From: Rhodovulum sulfidophilum
GTDB lineage: Bacteria; Pseudomonadota; Alphaproteobacteria; Rhodobacterales; Rhodobacteraceae
Length of the DNA stretch: 64,000 nucleotides
Assembly (NCBI GenBank): GCA_003241785.1
Contig: QFPW01000016.1
Location: 117,328-181,327 of the forward strand
Reading direction: 5' to 3'
Shown here piece by piece: positions 25,796-33,946 of this stretch. Below the pieces are notes generated by a model. That model did no database searches and was not told where the DNA came from. It saw only the letters and a program-made list of their open reading frames with translations. A program made the position numbers and the translations under genes. Each line of letters starts with the position of its first letter. Within the stretch, counting starts at the first letter, position 1.

Positions 25796-28606
25796 ATGAC
25801 CCATCAGATCACCCTCCGATTCGAGGACGGCGTGACGCGGTTCATCGACTGCGAGGACGGCGAGCTCGTGGCGGACGCGGCGCTGCGCGCGCGGATCAAC
25901 ATTCCGCTCGACTGCCGCGACGGCGTCTGCGGCACCTGCCGGGCGCTCTGCGAATCCGGCGCCTACGAGCTCGGCGACCACGTCGACGAGGCGCTTTCCG
26001 CCGAGGACGCCGGCTCCGGGCACGTCCTGACCTGTCAGATGCGGCCATCCTCGGACTGCGTCGTCCATATCGCCACCGCCTCTGACGTCTCCGGCGCCGG
26101 GGCGACGACGCACCGGGGCCGCGTCACCGCGAACCGCCGCGTCTCCGACACCACGATCGCCTTCTCGGTCGCGCTCGAGAACCGCGCCGATCTCACCTTC
26201 CTGCCCGGGCAGTACGTGAACGTCGCGGTGCCCGGAACCGACCAGACCCGCTCCTATTCCTTCAGCTCCGCCCCCGCCGAGGCCGAGGTCTCCTTCCTCG
26301 TCCGCGACGTGCCCCGGGGGGTCATGTCGAGCTGGCTCCGTGAGCGGGCGCGGGTCGGCGAGGCGGTGACGTTCAAGGGCCCGATGGGCGGTTTCTACCT
26401 GCGCCCGATCGAGCGGCCCGTCCTCTTCCTCGCTGGCGGCACCGGCCTCGCGCCGTTTCTGTCCATGCTCGGGAAGATCGCCGGCGACGGCGGCGTGGCG
26501 CAGCCGATCCACCTGATCCTCGGCGTGACCAACGACGAGGACCTCGCCGAGATCGAGACGCTCGAGGACTACGCCCGCCGGCTGCCGAATTTCACCTATC
26601 TCAGCGTGGTCGCCAATCCGGCGAGCGGCCATCCGCGCAAGGGCTACGTGACGGACCATATCCGGCCCGCGCAGCTCAACGGCGGCGACGCGGACGTCTA
26701 CCTCTGCGGGCCGCCGCCGATGGTCGACGCGGTGCGCGCCTATCTCGCCGGGCAGGGGCTGACGCCGCGCAACTTCTACTACGAGAAGTTCGCCGGCACC
26801 GGTCTCGTCACGCAGACCGGCGAGGAGCACATCGCCCCGGCCGACGTGGACGACGCCTTCGACCTGCGGCTCGCGCTCGAGCTCGGCGCGGCGCAGCTCA
26901 CCATGGGACGGCTCTCGGGCGCGCAGCTCACCAGCTTCCGCAAGCTCGCGGAAGCGACCGCGGAGGCCGTCGCCGGCGATCGCTTCGTCGATTTGCCCCG
27001 CTACGTCGAGGCGAACCACGCCTTCCACATGTTCCTGATCGACGCCTGCGGGAACGCCCAGCTCGCGACGCTCTACAAGCAGCTCGCGGTGCGGGACTAT
27101 ATCGCGCGCGCGCTCACGCCGGAGGTGGCGATCGTGGGCGACATCGTCCAGCAGCATCGCGATCTGGTGCGCGCCTTCGAGCTTGGCGACATCAACGCGG
27201 CGCGCGACGTGATCGCCCTCCACGCGCAGCATTCCAAGGCGACGATGAGCCGGGCGCTGGAGCGGCGTCCGGCCGGGGCCCTCGCCGTTCCGGCGCCCGG
27301 GCCGGCGGCGGCGGCGCCCGAGGCCGCGCCCCGGCCCGAGCCTAAGCCTGAGCCCGAGCCCGAGCGGTGCCCGTTCATCGCCAGGCCGCCGCAGCCCTAC
27401 GCGCATGAGCTCGACTGGCCGGACGGGCTCGAGCCCTTCAAGGTGGTGGACGACGGCTCGCAGGGGGATCCTTACGCGCATTATCGCTGGATGCGCGAGC
27501 ACGCCCCGGTGCTGCGCTGCCAGTCGGCGACCTCGGACGTGTGGTTTCTCTCCCGCTACGACGACGTCTATCGCGCGATCCGCGATCCGAAGCTCTTCTC
27601 CTCGGAGGTGGTCAGCCCGCCGCCGCTCACCTTCCTGACGCTCTTCGACGCGCCCGGCCACACGCGCCTGCGCAAGGTCGTGCAGCCCTCGTTCATGCCG
27701 CTTTCGCTCGACCCGTTCGTGGCGGGGATCGAGCGCCGGGCCGAGGAGCTGCTCGACGCGATGATCGCCAAGGGCGGCGGCGACGTCGTCGACGACTACG
27801 CGATCCCGCTCTCGATCGCGACGATCTCCACGATGATCGACGTCCCGAACGAGGACGAGGAGAAGATGAAGTTCTGGTCGGACGAGACCTTCAGCTACTT
27901 CGGCCGTCTCGCGCGCAACGCCCCCGGAACCGGCACCGACGAGGCGAGCGCGATGGCGTTCTTCGCCTATCTCAAGGAGGCGATGGAGCGCCTGGCGAAG
28001 ACCGGGGGCCAGTCGATCGGCGCCCATGTCGCGCGGATGTGGAAGGACGGGCTCCTGTCCGAGAAGGAGGCGAAGGAGCTTTGCGCCTTCGTCTTCATCG
28101 CCGGGCACGACACCACCACGATCCTCGTCGCCAACGCGCTCCGGATGCTGTCCGAACAGCCCGCGCTGCTCGGGCGGCTGCGCGACAATCCGGGCGACGC
28201 CGAGCGGTTCGTCGAGGAGGTGGCGCGCTACCGCGGCACCGTGCAGCGGGTCAGCCGGATGACCACCGAGGCGACCGAGGTGGCCGGCGTCGAGCTGCCG
28301 AAGGGCGCGACCATCCGCCTGCTGCTGTCCGCCGCGAACCGCGACAGCCGCAAGTTCCCGAACGGCGAGAGCTTCGACATCGACCGCGACACGACCGGGC
28401 ATCTCGGCTTCGGCAACGGCGTCCACAAATGCCTCGGCATGCCGCTCGCGAAGCTCGAGACGCTGATCACCACCCGGCTCGTCGCGAAGAAGCTCGGCGC
28501 CATCGCGCTCGATCCGTCGCGGCCGATCGAGTATGTGCGCGGCAACAACCTCACCAACTCGGGCCCGGAGCATCTCCACGTCGAGATGGCCGCGCGCGCG
28601 GGCTGA
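25796..28606 (+). CDS. Self-sufficient cytochrome P450: BenC-type reductase - FCD domain - P450 fusion
   Basis: One uninterrupted 936-codon frame with three parts. Residues 1-340 are a benzoate-dioxygenase-reductase (BenC/AntC)-like module: plant-type [2Fe-2S] cysteines C40, C45, C48, C80, FAD site RSYS (152-155), NAD site GGTGLAP (214-220) and CGPPPMV (304-310). Residues 352-486 match an FCD ligand-binding domain (DLRLALELGA; candidate metal ligands N407, H411, H454, H476) with no DNA-binding part. After a Pro/Glu-rich linker (490-525), residues 526-936 are a full P450: AGHDTT (769-774), EVAR as ExxR (808-811), heme Cys879 in FGNGVHKCLG. Electrons should flow NAD(P)H-FAD-[2Fe-2S]-heme within one chain. 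The neighbours suggest 4-hydroxylation or O-dealkylation of a ring carboxylate; the substrate is inferred. Confidence 0.93.
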   Translation: MTHQITLRFEDGVTRFIDCEDGELVADAALRARINIPLDCRDGVCGTCRALCESGAYELGDHVDEALSAEDAGSGHVLTCQMRPSSDCVVHIATASDVSGAGATTHRGRVTANRRVSDTTIAFSVALENRADLTFLPGQYVNVAVPGTDQTRSYSFSSAPAEAEVSFLVRDVPRGVMSSWLRERARVGEAVTFKGPMGGFYLRPIERPVLFLAGGTGLAPFLSMLGKIAGDGGVAQPIHLILGVTNDEDLAEIETLEDYARRLPNFTYLSVVANPASGHPRKGYVTDHIRPAQLNGGDADVYLCGPPPMVDAVRAYLAGQGLTPRNFYYEKFAGTGLVTQTGEEHIAPADVDDAFDLRLALELGAAQLTMGRLSGAQLTSFRKLAEATAEAVAGDRFVDLPRYVEANHAFHMFLIDACGNAQLATLYKQLAVRDYIARALTPEVAIVGDIVQQHRDLVRAFELGDINAARDVIALHAQHSKATMSRALERRPAGALAVPAPGPAAAAPEAAPRPEPKPEPEPERCPFIARPPQPYAHELDWPDGLEPFKVVDDGSQGDPYAHYRWMREHAPVLRCQSATSDVWFLSRYDDVYRAIRDPKLFSSEVVSPPPLTFLTLFDAPGHTRLRKVVQPSFMPLSLDPFVAGIERRAEELLDAMIAKGGGDVVDDYAIPLSIATISTMIDVPNEDEEKMKFWSDETFSYFGRLARNAPGTGTDEASAMAFFAYLKEAMERLAKTGGQSIGAHVARMWKDGLLSEKEAKELCAFVFIAGHDTTTILVANALRMLSEQPALLGRLRDNPGDAERFVEEVARYRGTVQRVSRMTTEATEVAGVELPKGATIRLLLSAANRDSRKFPNGESFDIDRDTTGHLGFGNGVHKCLGMPLAKLETLITTRLVAKKLGAIALDPSRPIEYVRGNNLTNSGPEHLHVEMAARAG

Positions 28607-28621
28607 TCGCGCGCCGCCGCG

Positions 28622-29545
28622 TCACGCGGGGTCCAGGGCCGGCGCGAGCCGGCTCTGGGCCCTGGCGCGGTATTCCGTCGGCCGGAGCCCGGTCCGCTTG
28701 CGGAAGAACCGGCTGAAATACGCCTCGTCCTGGAAGCCGAGGGCGCGCGCGATCTGCTTCACGCTCAGCATGGAATAGCCGAGCAGCCGCTTGGCCTCGT
28801 GGATCGAGCGCAGGTCGATCGCCTCGATCGCCGAGACCCCGAAGGCGGCGCGGCAGGTCCGGGTGAGCTGCCCGGTCGTCACCCCCATCGCCTGCGCGTA
28901 GCTCGCCACCGGCTGCCGCGTCCGGCAGCGTTCGTCGAGCAGCGTCCGGAATCGCTCGATCCGCGCCGCGAGGACCGCGCGCTCCGGACCGGAGGCGAGT
29001 CGCTCGGTCTCGCTCAGCCGGGCGATCTGGACGAAGAGGGCGAGCGTCAGCGCGACCCCGGCGGCGAATTGCCAGCGCCCGTGGCGCGCCGCCTCGAGCC
29101 CGATCGCCTCGAAGAGCGGCGCCAGCGCCGCGCCGCGCCGGCTGGCCGGATTGACCGCGAGCACCGCGGGGGTCCGCATGAAGGGCAGAAGCTCGGGCTC
29201 CGCCGCCATGGCGACGGATTCGAGCGCCGACTGCGCCGCGGTGATGACCTGCCCGTCGACATCCGCGCGGAAGCGGAAGCCGTGGACCGAGCGGGCGGGC
29301 ACGACGATCAGGCAGGGCGCCTCGAAGGACCAGTCGCGGCCGTCGATGAAGGTCTCCCCGCCGCCCCGCGCGACATGCAGCGTCTGGATCAGCGCGTCGT
29401 GGGAATGCGGCTCGATCTCGAAGCCGAACCGGCCCGCCCGGTCGGGAATGCGCTCGCAATGCACCATGTCGACCCAGGCCTGCCCGGCCTCCACGCCATA
29501 GAGCGCGAAGTTCGGCACCGTGCGGTGTCGGGCCCGATCGGTCAT
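28622..29545 (-). CDS. AraC-family transcriptional regulator (PobR-like), first copy
   Basis: A 307-residue regulator with an N-terminal cupin-like effector domain (about 10-150) resembling PobR-type activators (FALYGV, then HSHDALIQTLHV) and two C-terminal helix-turn-helix motifs (about 205-295; ALGFQDEAYFSRFFRKRTG). PobR proteins respond to 4-hydroxybenzoate-like ligands and activate pobA. It converges on the P450 fusion gene, 15 bases between stops. Its ATG overlaps the stop of a 23-codon reading frame (29542-29613) that has the good ribosome site; the gene itself has none, so translation is probably coupled. Confidence 0.9.
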   Translation of the reverse strand: MTDRARHRTVPNFALYGVEAGQAWVDMVHCERIPDRAGRFGFEIEPHSHDALIQTLHVARGGGETFIDGRDWSFEAPCLIVVPARSVHGFRFRADVDGQVITAAQSALESVAMAAEPELLPFMRTPAVLAVNPASRRGAALAPLFEAIGLEAARHGRWQFAAGVALTLALFVQIARLSETERLASGPERAVLAARIERFRTLLDERCRTRQPVASYAQAMGVTTGQLTRTCRAAFGVSAIEAIDLRSIHEAKRLLGYSMLSVKQIARALGFQDEAYFSRFFRKRTGLRPTEYRARAQSRLAPALDPA

Positions 29546-29613
29546 GGCGCCCGGAGGGGACGGGCGTGATCCGGCGGACCCGCCGCCGAGGCGATCGTGA
29601 GCGGCTGGTTCAT
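29542..29613 (-). CDS. 23-codon leader reading frame upstream of the AraC gene
   Basis: ATG at 29613 with GAGGAG 7 bases upstream, then 23 sense codons (MNQPLTIASAA, then a Gly/Pro-rich end) and a TGA that overlaps the AraC start codon as ATGA. The AraC start has no ribosome site of its own. The arrangement suggests translational coupling or a regulatory leader peptide. The peptide resembles nothing I know, and it could simply be a false start; the GAGGAG spacing is the main support. Confidence 0.45.
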   Translation of the reverse strand: MNQPLTIASAAGPPDHARPLRAP

Positions 29614-29753
29614 GGTCGGCTCCTCGCCCCTTCCATATCGGGCATTCCCTGCGGCGCTGGCAAGTCGCCCGGAAGCTTATCCCCGGCCGCCTTGATCGGC
29701 GCCCGTCGGAGGATCGGGGTCACCCCCGGCGCGGCGCGGCCCGGCCGGCGATC

Positions 29754-30725
29754 TCACTCGGGTCCCCGCCGGGAGAGCGTCTCGTCGTCGCCGAGCCCGG
29801 ACGAAAGGCGAAGCTCGGTCGCCGCGGCTACGCCGAGCGCCTCCCGCAGCCGCCCCGGAGGGACGCCGGTCCGCCGCGAGAAGAAGCGGCTGAAGTAGGC
29901 GGGGTCATCGAAGCCGAGCGCGTAGCCGATCTCGGCCGCCGACATTCCGGTATAGATGAGCCAGCGCTTCGCCTCGGTGATGATGCGGTCGTAAAGCAGG
30001 CCCGAGGCGGTCTTTCCGAGGCGGGCCTTGCAGATCGTGTTGAGCTGCGCGCGCGTGACGGAGAGCGCGTCGGCGTAGAACTCGACCCGCCGCTCCGCGC
30101 GGAAGTGCCGCTCGATGAGATCGCGATACCGCAGGACGAGCGCGTAGGCGCGTTCGTCGTTGCCGGGCCGGGCCGCCCGCTCGCTGGCGCGGACCCGCAG
30201 GAGCGCCACCAGCACGGTGATGAAATAGGCCATGATCGCCGGCCGCCGCCCCGGCGCGGCGAAGACGAACTCCCGGCTGAGGCTCTGGAAGGATTCCTCC
30301 ACGTGGGCCGGGTCGACCCCCGTGCCCGCGAGGGCGAATACGCCACCGTCGCGCGTGGTCTCGGTCATGCCGGCATCCGCCATCGCGGCCTGCATCACGA
30401 AGGATTCCGCGGCGGTGATCACCCATCCGTCGGTCTCGGGCAGGAAGCGGATGTGATGCACCGAAGCCACGGGGACGGCCATGAGGCAGGGCACCTCGAC
30501 CGGGATCTCGCGGCCCTCGAGATCGATGGTCCCGCCGCCGGTCTGCACGAAGAGGATCTGCATGTGATGCGGATGCGCGTGCGGCGGAATGGTCCAGTTG
30601 TTGGGCCGCGAGCGCTTCCGGATGCGCTCGATATGCAGGAAGTCGAGATCGACGGCGGCCGCGCCGTCGTCCTCGAGACGCCCGTAGAGGTAGAAATGCG
30701 GGATCGGCGTCGTGGTCGGCGTCAT
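29754..30725 (-). CDS. AraC-family transcriptional regulator (PobR-like), second copy
   Basis: A 323-residue regulator with the same plan as the copy at 28622-29545: cupin-like effector domain (FYLYGR; HAHPHHMQILFVQTGG) and C-terminal double helix-turn-helix (ALGFDDPAYFSRFFSRRTG). The two are clearly related but diverged, so they may answer different ring acids. It is divergent from the flavoprotein gene at 30890, and so is the best candidate activator of the catabolic operon ending in pobA. AAGGA lies about 10 bases before the ATG. Confidence 0.9.
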   Translation of the reverse strand: MTPTTTPIPHFYLYGRLEDDGAAAVDLDFLHIERIRKRSRPNNWTIPPHAHPHHMQILFVQTGGGTIDLEGREIPVEVPCLMAVPVASVHHIRFLPETDGWVITAAESFVMQAAMADAGMTETTRDGGVFALAGTGVDPAHVEESFQSLSREFVFAAPGRRPAIMAYFITVLVALLRVRASERAARPGNDERAYALVLRYRDLIERHFRAERRVEFYADALSVTRAQLNTICKARLGKTASGLLYDRIITEAKRWLIYTGMSAAEIGYALGFDDPAYFSRFFSRRTGVPPGRLREALGVAAATELRLSSGLGDDETLSRRGPE

Positions 30726-30770
30726 GCTGGCTGATCCTTCGCGAAGAGCGCCGCGCTCCGCGCATGGCTG

Positions 30771-30818
30771 CCATTCGAATTGTGCAATCTTTCCTCCGGA
30801 GCGTCCATTCGTGCGATC
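30771..30818. promoter_or_regulatory. Direct repeats in the AraC / flavoprotein divergent promoter
   Basis: CCATTCG occurs at 30771-30777 and 30805-30811, 34 bases apart, each followed by TGC[A/G]ATC (30783-30789 and 30812-30818). Paired direct repeats about three helical turns apart suit an AraC-family activator. The spacing within each half differs by 5 bases, which weakens the case. The site lies 70 to 120 bases before the flavoprotein start. Confidence 0.35.
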
Positions 30819-30889
30819 GGGCGCGACGCGTATTTGATCCTCCCAGCGAAGATGTCCGGATTCACCGGCGAGCCTGAAGGGGGAAACGA

Positions 30890-32587
30890 ATGGCCATTGC
30901 CGGCGACGTGAGCTGCGACGTGCTCGTGATCGGATCGGGGGCCGGCGGGCTTTCCACCGCCGTCACGGCGAAGAAGCACGGCCTCGACGTGGTGGTGATC
31001 GAGAAGGCTCCGGTCTTCGGGGGCACCACCGCCTTCTCCGGCGGCGTCCTGTGGATCCCCGGCAACGGCCGGGCGAAGCAGGACCCGCGCGAGAGCCGGG
31101 AGCGGGCGCGCGAATATCTGAAGGCCGAGACCGGCAACTTCTTCCAGGACGACATGATCGAGGCCTTCCTCGACACCGGGCCCGCGATGCTCGACTGGTT
31201 CGAGCGCGAGACCGAGGTGAAGTTCGTCCCGACCCTCTATCCCGACTACCATCCGCTCGCCCCCGGCGGCGTCGATATCGGCCGCTCCGTCCTCGCCGCG
31301 CCCTTCGACGCCTCGGCGCTCGGCCCGGAGCTCAAGCGCCTGCGCCCGCCGCTCTCGACCATCACCTTCGTCGGCATGATGTTCAATTCCTCGAACGCCG
31401 ATCTCAAGCATTTCTTCCGCGCGACCTCCTCGCTCACCTCCGCGCTCTATGTCGCGAAGCGGCTCGCGCTGCATGGGGTCGAGCTCGCCCGCTACGGCCG
31501 GGGCGTGCAGGTGACGAGCGGCAACGCCCTCGCCGCGCGGCTCGCGAAGAGCTGCTTCGCGCTCGGCATCCCGATCCATACCGAGACCCCGGCCGAAAGC
31601 CTGATCCGCGACGGCGAGACGGTGACGGGCGCGGTGGTGAAGGGCGTGTCGGGCCCGGCCCGGATCACCGCGCGGCGCGCCGTCGTGCTCGCCTGCGGCG
31701 GCTTCCCGCACGACCCGGCGCGGCTGCGGGAGGCCTATCCCCATGTCCGTCGCGGCGGCGAGCATTTCTCGCCCACCCCGGCCGAGAACACCGGCGACGG
31801 CGTGCGCCTCGCCGAGGAGGCGGGCGCGCGGATGGAGATCCGCTTCGCCAGCGCCGCGGCCTGGATGCCGGTCTCGAAGGTCCCGAACGGCGACGGCGGC
31901 TTCGCGGCCTTCCCGCATCTGCTCGACCGCTACAAGCCGGGCGTGATCGCCGTGACCGCGAACGGCAAGCGGTTCTGCAATGAATCCGAAAGCTACCACG
32001 ACGTCGGCGCCGCGATGATCGAGGCCTGCGCCGGGCAGGCGGAGACGTTCGCCTGGCTGCTCTGCGACAAGACCACGATCGGGAAATACGGGCTTGGCTA
32101 CGCGAAACCCGCGCCGCTGCCGCTCGGGCCGCTGATCCGCTCGGGCTATCTCAAGACCGGGGCGACCCTCGCGGAGCTCGCGAAGGCCATCGGCGTCGAC
32201 GCCGCGGCGCTGGAGGCGACGGTCGCGGAATACAACCGCGGCGCCGTGAACGGGAAGGACGAGCAGTTCCACCGGGGCGAGACGTCGTTCAACCGCTATC
32301 TCGCCGATCCCGAGCACAAGCCCAATCCCTGCGTCGCGCCGGTGGCGAAGGGTCCGTTCTACGCGGTCAAGCTCGTCATGGGCGACCTCGGCACCTTCGA
32401 CGGGCTCCGGACCACGGTCGAGGGGCAGGTGCTCGACGCGGAGGACCGGCCGATCGCCGGGCTCTACGCGGTCGGCAACGACCGGGCGAGCATCATGGGC
32501 GGCAACTATCCCGGCGCCGGGATCACGCTCGGGCCGATCATGACCTTCGGCTTCATCACCGGCAAGCATCTGGCCCGCGCGGCCTGA
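30890..32587 (+). CDS. FAD-dependent ring dehydrogenase (3-ketosteroid-delta1-dehydrogenase / fumarate-reductase flavoprotein family)
   Basis: A 565-residue flavoprotein with FAD-binding GSGAGG (15-20), FGGTTAFSGG shortly after, NGKRFCNESESYHD in the middle and a C-terminal GGNYPGAGITLGP. This set is typical of the KstD branch of the succinate dehydrogenase/fumarate reductase superfamily, which removes hydrogen next to a ring ketone. In the cyclohexanecarboxylate aromatization route, related enzymes desaturate 4-oxocyclohexanecarboxylate twice to give 4-hydroxybenzoate. Its place between P450/SDR genes and pobA fits that step. Only one such gene is in this cluster, whereas the described route uses two desaturations; one enzyme may do both, or a second may lie elsewhere. 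Confidence 0.87.
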   Translation: MAIAGDVSCDVLVIGSGAGGLSTAVTAKKHGLDVVVIEKAPVFGGTTAFSGGVLWIPGNGRAKQDPRESRERAREYLKAETGNFFQDDMIEAFLDTGPAMLDWFERETEVKFVPTLYPDYHPLAPGGVDIGRSVLAAPFDASALGPELKRLRPPLSTITFVGMMFNSSNADLKHFFRATSSLTSALYVAKRLALHGVELARYGRGVQVTSGNALAARLAKSCFALGIPIHTETPAESLIRDGETVTGAVVKGVSGPARITARRAVVLACGGFPHDPARLREAYPHVRRGGEHFSPTPAENTGDGVRLAEEAGARMEIRFASAAAWMPVSKVPNGDGGFAAFPHLLDRYKPGVIAVTANGKRFCNESESYHDVGAAMIEACAGQAETFAWLLCDKTTIGKYGLGYAKPAPLPLGPLIRSGYLKTGATLAELAKAIGVDAAALEATVAEYNRGAVNGKDEQFHRGETSFNRYLADPEHKPNPCVAPVAKGPFYAVKLVMGDLGTFDGLRTTVEGQVLDAEDRPIAGLYAVGNDRASIMGGNYPGAGITLGPIMTFGFITGKHLARAA

Positions 32588-32690
32588 CGCCCGAGGATCC
32601 GACGTCGCGCCCGCGCAGGGCGCTCCGCGACCAAGAGCGGCCCGGCGAACGGGTCGCGAAAAATCCCATCTCCATGACAGGGAGGAATTC

Positions 32691-33932
32691 ATGGACTTCA
32701 CGCGCCGCAGACTGCTGACGACCGCCGCCGCCGCGGGCGCCGTCGCGACCTTCCCCTTCGGCCCCGCCCGCGCCCAGGACAAGACGATCCGGATCGGCGT
32801 CATCACCGACATGTCGGGCATCTATCGCGACGTCTCCGGGCCGACCTCGGTCGAATGCACGCGGCAGGCGGTGGCCGAGTTCACCGCCGCCAATCCCGAC
32901 ATCGCCGTCGAGGTGCTGGTCGCCGACCACCAGAACAAGCCCGACGTCGGGCTCACGATCATCCGCGAATGGTTCGACCAGGGCGGCGTCGACCTCATCT
33001 CCAACGTCGGCAACAGCGCGATCGCGCTCGGCGCCGGCGATCTCCTGAAGGCCAAGGACAAGGCCGCGGTCATCACCACGGCGGGTTCCTCCGATCTCAC
33101 CGGCAAGAGCTGCAACCCGAACTGGGTGCACTGGAGCTGGGACAGCTGGTGCCTCGCGCATTCGACCGCGACCTCCTCGGTCGCGACGGGCGGCGACAAG
33201 TGGTTCTTCATCACCGCCGACTACGCCTTCGGCCACGCGGCCGAGGCGGATGCGACGAAATTCGTCGAGGCCGCGGGCGGCCAGGTCATGGGATCGGTGC
33301 GCTATCCCTATGGCAATACGACCGATTTCTCCTCCTTCCTGCTGCAGGCGCAGGCCAGCGGCGCGAATGTGATCGGTCTCGCCAATTCCGGCAACGAGCT
33401 CATCAACGCGCTGCGCCAGGCGCAGGAATTCGGCATCGTCGCGAGCGGGATACGCATGGCCGCGCTGGTCGGCTACATCACCGACGTCATCGGCATGGGC
33501 CTGCCCGTCGCGCAGGGCCTGACCCTGACCGAGACCTTCTACTGGGATCACGACGATCGCACCCGCGCCTTCATGGACCGGATGCGCCCCCGTCTGGGCG
33601 AGGGCGTCTTCCCGAACATGAGCCAGGCCGGCGACTATTCGGGCGTGCTGCACTACCTCAAGGCGGTCAAGGAGCTCGGCGTCGACCAGGCCAAGGCCTC
33701 CGGCGGCGCGGTCATCGCCAAGATGAAGGAGATGCCGACCGACGACGACGCCTTCGGCGTCGGCTCGATCCGGCCGGACGGGCGCAAGATCCACCCCGCC
33801 TTCCTCTTCCAGGTGAAGACGCCCGAGGAGAGCACCGGGCCGGGCGACGTCTACAACCTCATCGCGACGATCCCGGCCGACGAGGCCTTCCGGCCGATGA
33901 GCGAGGGCGGCTGCCCGCTCATCACCGGCTGA
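32691..33932 (+). CDS. Periplasmic substrate-binding protein of the second Liv-type ABC transporter
   Basis: A 413-residue Peripla_BP_6 protein with a Tat-like N-terminus (RRRLLTT, residues 5-11), a hydrophobic stretch and cleavage near ARAQD (about residue 26). AGGGAGG lies 6 bases upstream of the ATG. It belongs to the transporter at 35517-39077, from which it is separated by two SDR genes. Related binding proteins bind aromatic and alicyclic carboxylates as well as branched amino acids, and the surrounding enzymes point to a ring carboxylate as ligand. Confidence 0.9.
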   Translation: MDFTRRRLLTTAAAAGAVATFPFGPARAQDKTIRIGVITDMSGIYRDVSGPTSVECTRQAVAEFTAANPDIAVEVLVADHQNKPDVGLTIIREWFDQGGVDLISNVGNSAIALGAGDLLKAKDKAAVITTAGSSDLTGKSCNPNWVHWSWDSWCLAHSTATSSVATGGDKWFFITADYAFGHAAEADATKFVEAAGGQVMGSVRYPYGNTTDFSSFLLQAQASGANVIGLANSGNELINALRQAQEFGIVASGIRMAALVGYITDVIGMGLPVAQGLTLTETFYWDHDDRTRAFMDRMRPRLGEGVFPNMSQAGDYSGVLHYLKAVKELGVDQAKASGGAVIAKMKEMPTDDDAFGVGSIRPDGRKIHPAFLFQVKTPEESTGPGDVYNLIATIPADEAFRPMSEGGCPLITG

Positions 33933-33946
33933 CGGAGTTTCACGGC

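Noticed and set aside
24496..26085. A 529-codon plus-strand open frame across the gntR gene and the divergent promoter
   Set aside because: Antisense to gntR and overlapping the start of the P450 fusion; no motif or ribosome-site support.
25637..28579. A 980-codon minus-strand frame opposite the P450 fusion
   Set aside because: Shadow; every diagnostic P450, ferredoxin and FCD motif is on the plus strand.
30773..30780. Palindrome ATTCGAAT as a separate operator
   Set aside because: It is only 8 bases and is partly explained by the CCATTCG direct repeat already listed.
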